Positions 7,069 to 15,900 of a DNA stretch of 32,364 nucleotides are shown piece after piece. The notes under the pieces were generated by a model, which saw nothing but the letters and a program-made list of their open reading frames with translations, was not told where the DNA came from and ran no database searches. The position numbers and the translations under genes are program-made. This DNA is from Candidatus Gottesmanbacteria bacterium RBG_16_52_11 (GTDB lineage Bacteria > Patescibacteriota > Microgenomatia > UBA10105 > UBA927): positions 202,456 through 234,819 of the forward strand of contig MFJD01000001.1 in assembly GCA_001779095.1 (NCBI GenBank), in the 5' to 3' direction. Each line of letters begins with the position of its first letter. The stretch's first letter is position 1.

Positions 7069-7111
7069 TATACAAGTGATAGGCATGCCAATGGAGAAAC
7101 CCGCTATATGA
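7069..7111 (+). other. Possible promoter and 8-codon upstream ORF overlapping the next gene
   Basis: TATACA (7069-7074) lies 10 nt before an ATG at 7085 that opens MPMEKPAI and stops at TGA 7109-7111. The stop overlaps the next gene's ATG (7108) in an ATGA arrangement. The pattern suits a tiny translated upstream ORF that couples translation into the 783-residue protein, but chance cannot be excluded. Confidence 0.3.
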
Positions 7112-9459
7112 AGCTACCCGGCTGGATAGCTCAGATGTCCCGCAGGAATCAGATAACCAGTGAGTACTACCTGTCACTCATCGTTGACATATCATACGTT
7201 GCCGGCGCCTGCTGGCAGATTACATCCCGGACAAAACCCGATCTCAGCCATGCCGTAGCCCGGCGTATCCGCACCGATGGCTGGGACGAACGGATACAGG
7301 CAGCCGATCAGGTTATCACGGCACTGGAAGAACGCCTGGGATCAGAAGATATCCACAAAGTCATCCTCGGATTGCCGACGGAATATCTGACCGAAAACGG
7401 TGACATTGATCCGAAAGTCCGCTCCCATCTCAAACGGATGACGACTGAACTGGATCTGACCCCGATCGGATATGTTTCCGTGCCGCAGGCAATTATGTAT
7501 AAGCTGAAACAGGACGAAGGCGTTCCTCCGACGGCAATCCTGGTGGGTGTTTCTTCCCGGACGGTCACGGTTTCACTTTATAAGGTCGGTACGCTGTCGG
7601 GCGTAAGAAGCATCCCGCTTGATGCAAATGTGCTGGCGCATATCGAATCCGTTTTCCGCGATTTCAAACAGGCTGAAGTACTTCCCTCGCGGATGCTTCT
7701 TTATGGGGGCGACCGGGAGCAGTTGGATCTTTTCAAGTCACAGCTGACTACATACCCCTGGCCGACCAGGGCAAATTTCCTCCATTTTCCGAAAATATCA
7801 GTGTTGCCTCCGGATTTCGGCATTACCAGCGTATCCATCGCCGGAGCCGGTGAACTTACCAGTTCCATGCCGGATGTTCCGGCCGAACCGGATACCGGGC
7901 ACCCTGCTGATGATGCCGGCGCGTCCGGTGTTGTTTCCGATGCGGTAACGGGCCGGCCAGCCGGAAAGACGGTAGTTGACGAAGTAGTTTCCGGTGAGCC
8001 TGATGATAAGGAAGATGAAGCAGGTGCTGTGGGTGTTAGTGCAGCCGGCAAACCCACCGCCGGCACGGAGGAAGAGGACACCGATACGGAGTCAAATGTC
8101 AGTTTTGTGCCGCCTGAGGAACTTGGATTTACCGGAGGCGATAAACCTAAACCGGATTCAGGGGGCGTGCCCAAAACGGTTCAGTCCGAAACTCCCGCCG
8201 GAGGGGATAAGGATAAGCCGACCCGCAGGCCTGCACGTCTTTCATTTACGGCGGGAATTCTCGGTAAAAGCCCGTTATTGCCCCGGCTCAGGTCTCTTGG
8301 GACGAGTGTAGGGAAGAACATATCCGGTAACAAAAAAATGCTGGCAGTGTCCGCAGCTGGTGTTGCCATGATTCTTCTGGCCGGATGGTTTTTCGTCTGG
8401 GTGTCACCGAAAGCCGTCGTCCGTATCCGGATTAATCCGGAACAACTCCAGGAAAACATGCTGGTTTCGATTGATCCCGCTTCTGCCGCCTTCGATGCGG
8501 CTTCAATGACAGTTCCCGGCAAAACTGTTGAACAGACGGTATCCGGGGGTAAAACCATACCGGTCAGCGGAAAGAAGAAGATCGGCGATCCGGCCGTCGG
8601 CAAGGTTACGGTCTATAATAAATCAATTCAATCCCGGACCGTGAAAAAAGGATCGATACTTACAAGCGGTTCTGTTCAATTTTCCATCGATTCCGATGTT
8701 CAGATTGCATCTGCCAGCGAAAGTGTCGGTTCGATTACCTTCGGCAAAGCCGGCGCGGCAGTTACCGCCCGTTCCATCGGTACTCAGGGGAATCTACCGG
8801 CCGGAAGTGAGTTTACGTTCGCGGATTACGCATCCTCACAGATGATAGCCAGAAACGATAATGCCTTTACCGGCGGAACCAGCCGTGATGTGACAGTCGT
8901 TTCCCGCGAAGACTATAACACCCTGGTATCACAGCTGTCCAAGGAACTTCAGGACCAGGCCACAAAAGACCTGGCGTCCAGCATCTCCGGGTCGCTGCGT
9001 CTGATTGATCAGACAGTCAAAGCCACTGTCAGTGACAAATCTTTTTCTCAGGAGATCGACCAGGAAGCCAAGGAGCTGTCGGGTACGATCGCCCTATCAG
9101 TGACCGGCATTGCATATGACGAAAACGATGTCAGCGGTTTAGCGGGATCCGTATTGGGGGCTAAAGTCCGTGCTGGATACGAACTGGAAAGTCAAAAGCA
9201 GGTATCAGTCGACCAGGTAACCGTGAAAAAAGACGGTGTCATTACTGCCGATCTGAAGGTAGCAGGCCAGGCTAATCCCCAGGTATTAGAACAGATCAGG
9301 GTACCTGATCTGACCGGCAAACCGGTTTCCGCTGTGGAGTCGACTATCCGCCAGATTCCGGGTGTGGCCGATGTCGGAATTACCGTTTCGTCTGTTTTCG
9401 GCAAAGACCGTATGCCCCGCCGTACTTCCGCCATCAGCATCGAAATCATCAGCCAGTAA
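7108..9459 (+). CDS. Actin-like/baseplate-J-like fusion membrane protein
   Basis: A 783-residue protein with three parts. Residues about 15-250 resemble the actin-like fold of PilM/FtsA-type proteins, with strands such as VILGLPTEYL, ILVGVSSRTVTVSLYKVG and RMLLYGGDREQLDLF, but the usual acidic phosphate-binding residues are not evident. Residues about 250-400 are an acidic Pro/Gly/Asp-rich linker. A single membrane helix (about 412-433) leads to an exported region with the VGKVTVYNKS...VKKGSILTSG pattern seen in CPR proteins annotated as 'baseplate J/gp47-like'. The topology is thus cytoplasmic actin-like domain, linker, membrane, external beta-rich domain. Function is unproven; a role in the cell envelope or a pilus/secretion apparatus is inferred. 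The nearby sortase and mltG genes support an envelope role. Confidence 0.7.
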   Translation: MKLPGWIAQMSRRNQITSEYYLSLIVDISYVAGACWQITSRTKPDLSHAVARRIRTDGWDERIQAADQVITALEERLGSEDIHKVILGLPTEYLTENGDIDPKVRSHLKRMTTELDLTPIGYVSVPQAIMYKLKQDEGVPPTAILVGVSSRTVTVSLYKVGTLSGVRSIPLDANVLAHIESVFRDFKQAEVLPSRMLLYGGDREQLDLFKSQLTTYPWPTRANFLHFPKISVLPPDFGITSVSIAGAGELTSSMPDVPAEPDTGHPADDAGASGVVSDAVTGRPAGKTVVDEVVSGEPDDKEDEAGAVGVSAAGKPTAGTEEEDTDTESNVSFVPPEELGFTGGDKPKPDSGGVPKTVQSETPAGGDKDKPTRRPARLSFTAGILGKSPLLPRLRSLGTSVGKNISGNKKMLAVSAAGVAMILLAGWFFVWVSPKAVVRIRINPEQLQENMLVSIDPASAAFDAASMTVPGKTVEQTVSGGKTIPVSGKKKIGDPAVGKVTVYNKSIQSRTVKKGSILTSGSVQFSIDSDVQIASASESVGSITFGKAGAAVTARSIGTQGNLPAGSEFTFADYASSQMIARNDNAFTGGTSRDVTVVSREDYNTLVSQLSKELQDQATKDLASSISGSLRLIDQTVKATVSDKSFSQEIDQEAKELSGTIALSVTGIAYDENDVSGLAGSVLGAKVRAGYELESQKQVSVDQVTVKKDGVITADLKVAGQANPQVLEQIRVPDLTGKPVSAVESTIRQIPGVADVGITVSSVFGKDRMPRRTSAISIEIISQ

Positions 9460-9489
9460 TCCGGTCCTTAGATGCTTTACCGCCGTTTC

Positions 9490-9518
9490 TGGACTTTTTA
9501 TTACGTATGCGGAATACT
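9490..9518 (+). promoter_or_regulatory. Possible weak promoter before the sortase gene
   Basis: TGGACT (9490-9495), a 17-nt spacer and AATACT (9513-9518), each matching 4 of 6 consensus bases, in the 100-bp gap before the sortase ATG. The gap shows no Shine-Dalgarno sequence. Confidence 0.25.
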
Positions 9519-9559
9519 TGATAGTACGGGATACGTTCAGTCCGGAATTACCGATAGCC

Positions 9560-10309
9560 ATGGCTTTATACAAATACATTAAAACATACCCCAAACAATC
9601 CCGGCGCCGTGGGCCTAAAGGAAGGCTGGTTTCAGGAGTTCTCATCCTGGCCGGATTCGGTCTTCTGATATGGGCGCTGGGTCCGATCCTGACTTTCCAG
9701 ATTCTGTCCGAAGAATTATTCTCCGGGACGGTGTCTCCGTTGTCCCGGCAGGATCGGGCACCGAACGCATCCCGGGTGCTGGCAGCAGCGGAGGGTCCGG
9801 ATGATTCTTTCCAGAATTACCTGAATCCCAATGTATGGTTCCCGTCGGCACCGCAGCTTAAAGTAGCCCAGAACGTGAAGGAATACACGCTCTCGATTCC
9901 GAAACTGAAAATTGTCGACGCCCGGGTCATTATCGGCGGTGATTCGCTGGAGAAGGGTCTGATTCATTACGGCGGAACGGCCATGCCCGGGACATCGGGA
10001 AATTCAGTCGTGTTCGGCCATTCAACATTGCCCCAGCTGTACGACCCGAGAAATTACCGGACGATTTTTTCGCTCCTGCCGTCGCTCAAACCGGCCGGAA
10101 AGGGATATGACGGAGATCTGATTTATGTTACATTCGACGGCTTAACCTATAAATACGTTATCACCGAAATGACCGTCACCAGGCCGAGCGATATCAGTCC
10201 GCTGGAACAGACATACGATAATTCCTATCTGACTCTGATAACCTGTGTTCCGCCGGGAACGTATTGGGAGCGGCTCAATGTCAAAGCCAAGCTGGTTCCG
10301 ATCCTATGA
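9560..10309 (+). CDS. Sortase (class D/E-like) transpeptidase
   Basis: A 249-residue membrane-anchored cysteine transpeptidase. One N-terminal helix (about residues 26-46) follows a basic leader, a type II signal-anchor pattern that places the catalytic domain outside. The catalytic triad is visible: His154 in VVFGHST, Cys229 in LTLITC and Arg238 in WERL. Sortases join surface proteins with an LPxTG-like signal to the cell wall or to pilin subunits; I see no obvious substrate signal in neighbouring proteins. The open frame extends upstream to 9362, but that part is the antisense of the preceding gene's end, and MALYKYIK is the natural N-terminus. The stop overlaps the AMP phosphorylase start (ATGA at 10306-10309). 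Confidence 0.88.
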   Translation: MALYKYIKTYPKQSRRRGPKGRLVSGVLILAGFGLLIWALGPILTFQILSEELFSGTVSPLSRQDRAPNASRVLAAAEGPDDSFQNYLNPNVWFPSAPQLKVAQNVKEYTLSIPKLKIVDARVIIGGDSLEKGLIHYGGTAMPGTSGNSVVFGHSTLPQLYDPRNYRTIFSLLPSLKPAGKGYDGDLIYVTFDGLTYKYVITEMTVTRPSDISPLEQTYDNSYLTLITCVPPGTYWERLNVKAKLVPIL

Positions 10310-11592
10310 CACGGACATCTGCGTCTCAGGCGGATGCCGATAAGGAACTGGCGATAGCCGCCATCAAAAAAAAGCTGGTCGGAAAACCGCTCTCTTACAA
10401 CGAGATTCTCGCCATAATGGATCAGATCAGCCGGGAACGATTGGGACCGGTCCTGACCACCTATTTCGCAGCTGCGGGATTCAAGGAAGGCTTCAGCGAC
10501 GAGGAGCTCTTTTACCTGACCAAAGCCATGGTCGCAACCGGTCCGAAACTCAAATTCCGCGGCATTATTGCCGGGAAGCATTCCATGGGGGGTGTCGCCG
10601 GGACCAGAACGACCATGATCGTTGTGCCGATAGTTGCTGCCGCCGGTTTCAAAATTCCTAAAAATTCCACAAGGGCTATCACCTCACCGGCCGGAACTGC
10701 CGATACCATGGAAGTATTGGCTCCGGTAGTATTTACCGCAAGGGAAATTGAGCGGATGGTGAAGAAAGTCGGCGCCTGCATCGTTTGGGGCGGATTTCTG
10801 GGTCTGGCTCCGGCTGACGACGTCATCATTCAGATCGAACAGCCGATTGCCTTCGAATCTTTCGATAAGATTATCGTTTCCGTCATGGCTAAACAGATAG
10901 CTTCGGGCGTCACCCATCTGGTACTTGATATTCCCGTCGGAGCGACTATGAAGATACAGCATTTCCAGGATGCCGAAATGATATCAAGGAAATTCAGATA
11001 CCTTGCCAGAAGATTCCGGATAAACGTCATACCGGACATCAGTGAAATCCGGCAGAATGCCGGAAGAGGAGTCGGACCGCTTCTGGAAGCACGGGACGTC
11101 ATGGCGGTTCTGGAACAACTTCCGGAGCGTCCTCTGGCCCTGGAAGCTAGGGCGCTCAGGCTGGCCGGGAAACTATTGAGCAAATGCTACGCGGATTCGA
11201 AGATACACTCGAGGCGTTTGCTCGACGGTGAGCAGGTAGCCAGGGAAATGCTGGAAAACGGTAAGGCACTTGCGAAGATGCGGGATATTATTAAAATCCA
11301 GGGTGGGAATCCGGATATCTCATCCGGAGACCTCAAACCCGGTAAGGAAAAATATTTGATGCGGTCGGCCCGGGGCGGCCGGGTCACGGCCATCAATAAC
11401 CAGCAGGTGTCCGCAATTTGCCGCGTCCTCGGCTGTCCTTCAGACAGAAAAGCGGGCATGTATTTCAACCGGAAACTGGAGGAAAACGTGGACAAAGGTG
11501 ATATACTATGTACGCTTTACTCATCCGATAAATGGCGTCTGAAAGAAGCGGTTGAAACGCTGAAAAATATGCCTGTTTATTCCGTCGGGTGA
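10306..11592 (+). CDS. deoA: AMP phosphorylase (thymidine phosphorylase family)
   Basis: A 428-residue protein. The family phosphorolyses a nucleoside or nucleotide. The AMP-phosphorylase branch converts AMP and phosphate to ribose-1,5-bisphosphate and adenine, feeding the type III RuBisCO nucleotide salvage route of archaea and many CPR bacteria. Signature stretches are GKHSMGG (K91, H92, S93), SRAITSPAGTADTMEVL (about 120-137, reading TRAITSPAGTAD here) and GACIVWGGFLGLAPADD, all closer to archaeal AMP phosphorylases than to bacterial DeoA. It lacks the N-terminal ~80-residue multimerisation extension of the ~500-residue archaeal enzymes. The start at 10306 overlaps the sortase stop (ATGA), so the two genes are coupled. 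No RuBisCO or isomerase gene is in the window. Strict substrate preference is inferred from motifs. Confidence 0.85.
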   Translation: MTRTSASQADADKELAIAAIKKKLVGKPLSYNEILAIMDQISRERLGPVLTTYFAAAGFKEGFSDEELFYLTKAMVATGPKLKFRGIIAGKHSMGGVAGTRTTMIVVPIVAAAGFKIPKNSTRAITSPAGTADTMEVLAPVVFTAREIERMVKKVGACIVWGGFLGLAPADDVIIQIEQPIAFESFDKIIVSVMAKQIASGVTHLVLDIPVGATMKIQHFQDAEMISRKFRYLARRFRINVIPDISEIRQNAGRGVGPLLEARDVMAVLEQLPERPLALEARALRLAGKLLSKCYADSKIHSRRLLDGEQVAREMLENGKALAKMRDIIKIQGGNPDISSGDLKPGKEKYLMRSARGGRVTAINNQQVSAICRVLGCPSDRKAGMYFNRKLEENVDKGDILCTLYSSDKWRLKEAVETLKNMPVYSVG

Positions 11593-11792
11593 GTTACCTG
11601 ATGCTGAAGAATATTATTGCACCCGTTCAGGCATGGTTACTGGCTCAGGGCAAATGCGTCGGATGCGGCAAAGTGCTCGAAAAACGCAGTGGAAAAGGCT
11701 TGGTCAGGGTGACATGCGCGTGCGGCAGGATTTACATGTTTGATCCGGCCGGCACAAAATACAGAAGGGCTACATTCGATGAAGTCAGATAA
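11589..11792 (+). CDS. Small Cys-motif (zinc-ribbon-like) protein
   Basis: A 67-residue protein with CVGCGK and, 17 residues on, CACG, a four-cysteine pattern that could bind one zinc ion as a rubredoxin-like knuckle. I do not recognise the family. It is wedged between two genes: its GTG start overlaps the AMP phosphorylase stop (GTGA), with an alternative ATG at 11601, and its 3' end overlaps the mltG start by 14 nt. This tight packing, plus a sensible basic, Cys-containing composition, argues that it is a real gene translated by coupling. Its role is unknown; an RNA-binding or partner function is possible. Confidence 0.65.
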   Translation: MSYLMLKNIIAPVQAWLLAQGKCVGCGKVLEKRSGKGLVRVTCACGRIYMFDPAGTKYRRATFDEVR

Positions 11793-12759
11793 AACTTATC
11801 TTCTCCGTTATATCGTACTGCTTGGTGTAATTTGTGTCCTGGGAATACTGGGCTTTCTATGGTGGAAAGACGGTATTTCTGCCGTAAATCCGCAAGATTC
11901 AACGCCGGTGAATTTCGTCATCCGCAAGGGTGAAGGTATCAAAAGCATTGCCACCCGCCTGTCACAGGAAAACCTGATCAGATCTCCGACGGCATTTTTC
12001 GTTCTGATTAAACTCGAGGGAATTGAAAAGCAGATACAGGCAGGAGATTTCCGGCTTAACAGGTCTCTGGATGCCCGGTCGGTAGCCAGGGAACTGACGC
12101 ACGGTTTTGTTGACGTCTGGGTTACTATTCCCGAAGGCTGGCGAAGGGAAGAAATTGCCATGAAATTATCCAGGGAACTGGATATTCCGGAAACTGAATT
12201 CCTGAAAGTCGCGGTAGAAGGCTATATGTTTCCCGATACGTATCTCATCCCGCGGGATGCTTCAGCCAGTGCCGTGGTCGATATTTTCAAGCGGAATTTC
12301 GACACCAAAGTCACTTCCGAAATCCGCCGGGAAATCGAGGGACAGGGAATTTCATTTGCCGATGCGGTTGTGCTGGCATCACTGATTGAGCGTGAAGGTA
12401 AGACGGATGACGACAGGCCGGTGATCGCCGGAATCCTCCTGAACCGATTGCGGCTGAAAATGCCGCTCCAGGTTGATGCGACGCTGCAGTATGCTCTCGG
12501 TTATCAGGCGGATTCAAAATCCTGGTGGAAAAAAACACTATCGGCAGACGATAAGTCCAATCCCTCGCCCTATAATACCTATATTAATACCGGTCTGCCT
12601 CCCGAACCCATAGCCAATCCGGGTCTGTCGGCGATACGGGCAGTCGGTAAACCGGCGGTTTCGGATTACCTTTACTATATCCATGATGAAAACGGGACTA
12701 TTCACTACGCCAGGACACTGGAAGAGCATAACGCAAATGTTGCATCGTATCTCAGGTAA
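11779..12759 (+). CDS. mltG: Endolytic murein transglycosylase MltG (YceG-like)
   Basis: A 326-residue inner-membrane protein that cleaves nascent peptidoglycan strands and sets glycan chain length. One membrane helix (about residues 10-28) precedes a LysM-like region (NFVIRKGEGIKSIATRLSQ) and the YceG catalytic domain. The catalytic Glu is in SLIEREG (E204), followed by the conserved RPVIAGILLNRL and PLQVDATLQYALG motifs and YNTYINTGLPPEPIANPG. The start MKSDKTYLL at 11779 is chosen because the longer frame begins inside the previous gene and has no membrane-protein N-terminus. It is the last gene of the envelope cluster; a new promoter for rpoB follows within 40 bp. Confidence 0.95.
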   Translation: MKSDKTYLLRYIVLLGVICVLGILGFLWWKDGISAVNPQDSTPVNFVIRKGEGIKSIATRLSQENLIRSPTAFFVLIKLEGIEKQIQAGDFRLNRSLDARSVARELTHGFVDVWVTIPEGWRREEIAMKLSRELDIPETEFLKVAVEGYMFPDTYLIPRDASASAVVDIFKRNFDTKVTSEIRREIEGQGISFADAVVLASLIEREGKTDDDRPVIAGILLNRLRLKMPLQVDATLQYALGYQADSKSWWKKTLSADDKSNPSPYNTYINTGLPPEPIANPGLSAIRAVGKPAVSDYLYYIHDENGTIHYARTLEEHNANVASYLR

Positions 12760-12795
12760 CGGTCAGCCGATACCGGCTGGTGGTGATACGGCTTA

Positions 12796-12823
12796 TTGAC
12801 AAAACCGTATTGCGCGTTATAAT
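12796..12823 (+). promoter_or_regulatory. Strong promoter of the rpoB operon
   Basis: Consensus boxes TTGACA (12796-12801) and TATAAT (12818-12823) with a 16-nt spacer. The predicted start is near 12830, about 75 nt before rpoB, leaving a leader that contains an intrinsic terminator. Confidence 0.88.
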
Positions 12824-12842
12824 CACAATATCTCAATAGCCT

Positions 12843-12877
12843 GAAGGGGCGAACGTTCATTGTTCGCTTCTTTTTTT
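12843..12877 (+). terminator. Terminator-like hairpin in the rpoB leader
   Basis: GCGAAC (12849-12854), a 7-nt loop and GTTCGC (12862-12867), extendable through G-T and A-T pairs, then TTC and seven T. It sits between the promoter and rpoB, so it should act as a conditional or partial terminator. Confidence 0.75.
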
Positions 12878-12904
12878 CGTTGTTTAGACTCGTTCTGATC
12901 GGCA

Positions 12905-15900
12905 ATGGCCAAAACCCAAACTCGCCAGTACTGGGGCAGTGAGTACGCAAACCTTCCGGAAATTGACTTGACGCTGGTTCAGCGGGAGTCATATCAGTGG
13001 TTTCTCGAACAGGCTATCAAGGAACTACTTTCCGACGTATCTCCGATAACTGATTTTACCGGAAAAAACTGGGAACTGGCTTTCGGGGATTATTTTTTCG
13101 GAAAGCCGAGACTGACTCCGAATCAGGCCCGGGAAAAGGGTCTGACTTATGATATGCCGCTGCGGGTTACCGCAACCCTCACTAACAAACAGAACGGTCA
13201 TCATGTCACCCAGGAAGTTTTCCTCGGGGATATTCCCGCAATGACTAAAAACGGGACGTTCATTATAAACGGTATTGAGCGGTGTGTAGTGAACCAGCTG
13301 GTACGGTCACCGGGAATCTACTTTACCGGAACCATTGATAATACTACCGGACGAACCCTTTATAGCGCTGAAATCAGGCCGATGCACGGCAGCTGGCTTG
13401 AATTTATCATTACCAGAAACGACGTTCTGATGGTCCGGATTGACCGCCGGCGCAAATTTGTCGCTTCGACATTTCTGCGCGCCATCGGACTTTCTTCCAA
13501 TGAGGACATTACGAATGCATTCGCTGATACTGATACGGACAGCGAACACAGGTATATCGAAGCAACCCTCGGGAAGGATCCGACCGCCAGCCAGTCGGAA
13601 GCAGTACTCGAGTTATACCGCAAACTCAGACCGGGAGAACCGATAGTTCTGGAAAATGCCCAGGAGTTACTGCGGACCATGTTCTTCGATTACCGGAGGT
13701 ATTCGCTGGAGCGGGTAGGTCGTTACAAGATGAACAAAAAGCTGGGCATCAGTGTTCCTAACACCCGGGAAAACTGGGTCCTGACCCGCGAGGATATTAT
13801 CGGTAGTATCAGATACCTGATATCGCTGGCACGCGGCACCGGGGATGTTGATGATATCGACCATTTAGGAAACCGCCGTGTCCGCCGGGTCGGCGAACTG
13901 GTTGCCACGAACGCTTTCCGGGTCGGACTGTTGCGTCTGGAGCGTTCCGTACGGGAAAAAATGAGCCTTGCCGGTCCGACCGCCATCGAACTGACACCGA
14001 TGCAGCTGGTGAATGCCCGGCCGATTATCGCAGCAATTAATGACTTTTTCCGGACCAGTCAGTTATCGACAATTCTCGATCAGACCAATCCCCTGTCAGA
14101 AGTCGATAACCTGAGACGGCTGACGGTCATGGGTATCGGCGGAATTTCCCGGGAGCGGGCTTCATTCTCAATCCGTGACATCAATGCGTCCCAGTACGGA
14201 AGGATTGATCCGGTCAGGAGCCCGGAGGGACCGAATATCGGACTGGTTACCTACATGGCCTTATTTGCGAAAGTTAATGAATACGGTTTCCTGGAATCCC
14301 CGTACCGCCGGGTGGAGAAAGTTCAGAAAGGAAATACTGTGCGGATGCGGGTGACCGATACCGTAGAATACCTGGATGCCAGTGATGAGCAATACCATTA
14401 TATTACCCACGCCACCATCGGGAAGGACGCTGATAACTTCCTTACCGAAGAACGCGTCCCGGTCAGGTACAAAGGAGAGTTCCTGGAAACTGACGTAACG
14501 CACGTAGAATACGTTGATATCGTACCCCGTCAGGTTGTCGGTGGTCCGGCATCCCTGATACCATTTCTGGCTCATGATGAAGCAAACCGGGCGCTGATGG
14601 GTACGCACATGCAGTGCCAGTCAGTACCGCTACTGCGTCCGGAGGCGCCGGTTGTCGGTACCGGTATGGAATCTCCGATCGCCGGGGCAATGGAACGGGT
14701 GGTCAGGGCAAAGGATGACGGTATCGTCACCTTTTCCGATGCAGCATCGGTGGTATTCCAGACTAAAAACGGTGAAGCCGATACATATACGGTAGAGAAA
14801 TTTAAGCGTTCAGCACAGTCCACCAGTTATAACCAGAAAGTACTGGTGACCACCGGTGAAAAAGTGAAAAAAGGAACCGTACTCGTTGACGGTCCGGCCT
14901 GTGAGGGCGGAGAACTGGCGCTCGGGGCGAATATGGTAATTGCCTACATGAGCTTTGACGGGCTGGGGTATGAAGATGCGATCGTCATATCCGACAGACT
15001 AGTCAGAAGTGATGTTTTAACCAGCGTGAATATCGAAGAATATGAAGCTAGTGTGGTTGATACCAAACTCGGGCCGGAGGAGACGACACGGGATATCCCC
15101 AATGTCGGAGAGGAAGCCCTGCGAAACCTCGACGCGGACGGCATTGTAGTTGTCGGAGCCGAAGTCGGTCCGAACGATATACTGGTCGGCAAAATTGCCC
15201 CGAAAGGCGAGACGGAGCTGACCGCGGAAGAACGGTTGCTGCGTGCCATTTTCGGAGAGAAAGCACGGGAAGTCCGTGACACCAGTCTGCGGATGCCGCA
15301 TGGCGAGCGCGGGACGGTTATAGACGTTAAAATTCTCGACAAGGAAAAAGGAGACGAACTGGAACCGGGTACAAACCGGAAAATAATCGTCAAAGTCGCC
15401 CAGATCCGGAAAGTCGTGGTCGGTGATAAGCTCGCAGGCAGGCACGGCAACAAAGGTGTAATTTCGAAAATTGTCCCGACAGCCGACATGCCCTACCTAC
15501 CGGACGGTACGGTAGTGGATATCATCATTTCACCGTTGTCGGTACTGTCACGTATGAATTTGGGTCAGCTGCTTGAGGCGCATCTAGGTTTTGCGGCTGC
15601 TAAGCTCAACACCAAAGTCGCACTTCCGGTATTTGAACCCGCCAGCGAAGACAGAATTGTCACAATGCTTAATGATGCCGGTCTGCCCATAAGCGGTAAA
15701 GTCACACTTTATGACGGCCGCAGCGGTCAGCCGTTCCGCGAACCGGTGGTTGTCGGCATAGGTTATATCATGAAGCTGATTCATATGGTTGAAGATAAAA
15801 CCCATGCCCGTTCCACCGGTCCGTATTCATTGGTTACGCAGCAGCCCCTGGGAGGTAAAGCCCAGATGGGCGGACAGCGGTTGGGAGAGATGGAAGTCTG

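Noticed and set aside
14944-15489. 181-aa minus-strand ORF within rpoB
   Set aside because: Antisense shadow of rpoB, Ser/Pro-rich with no known motif.
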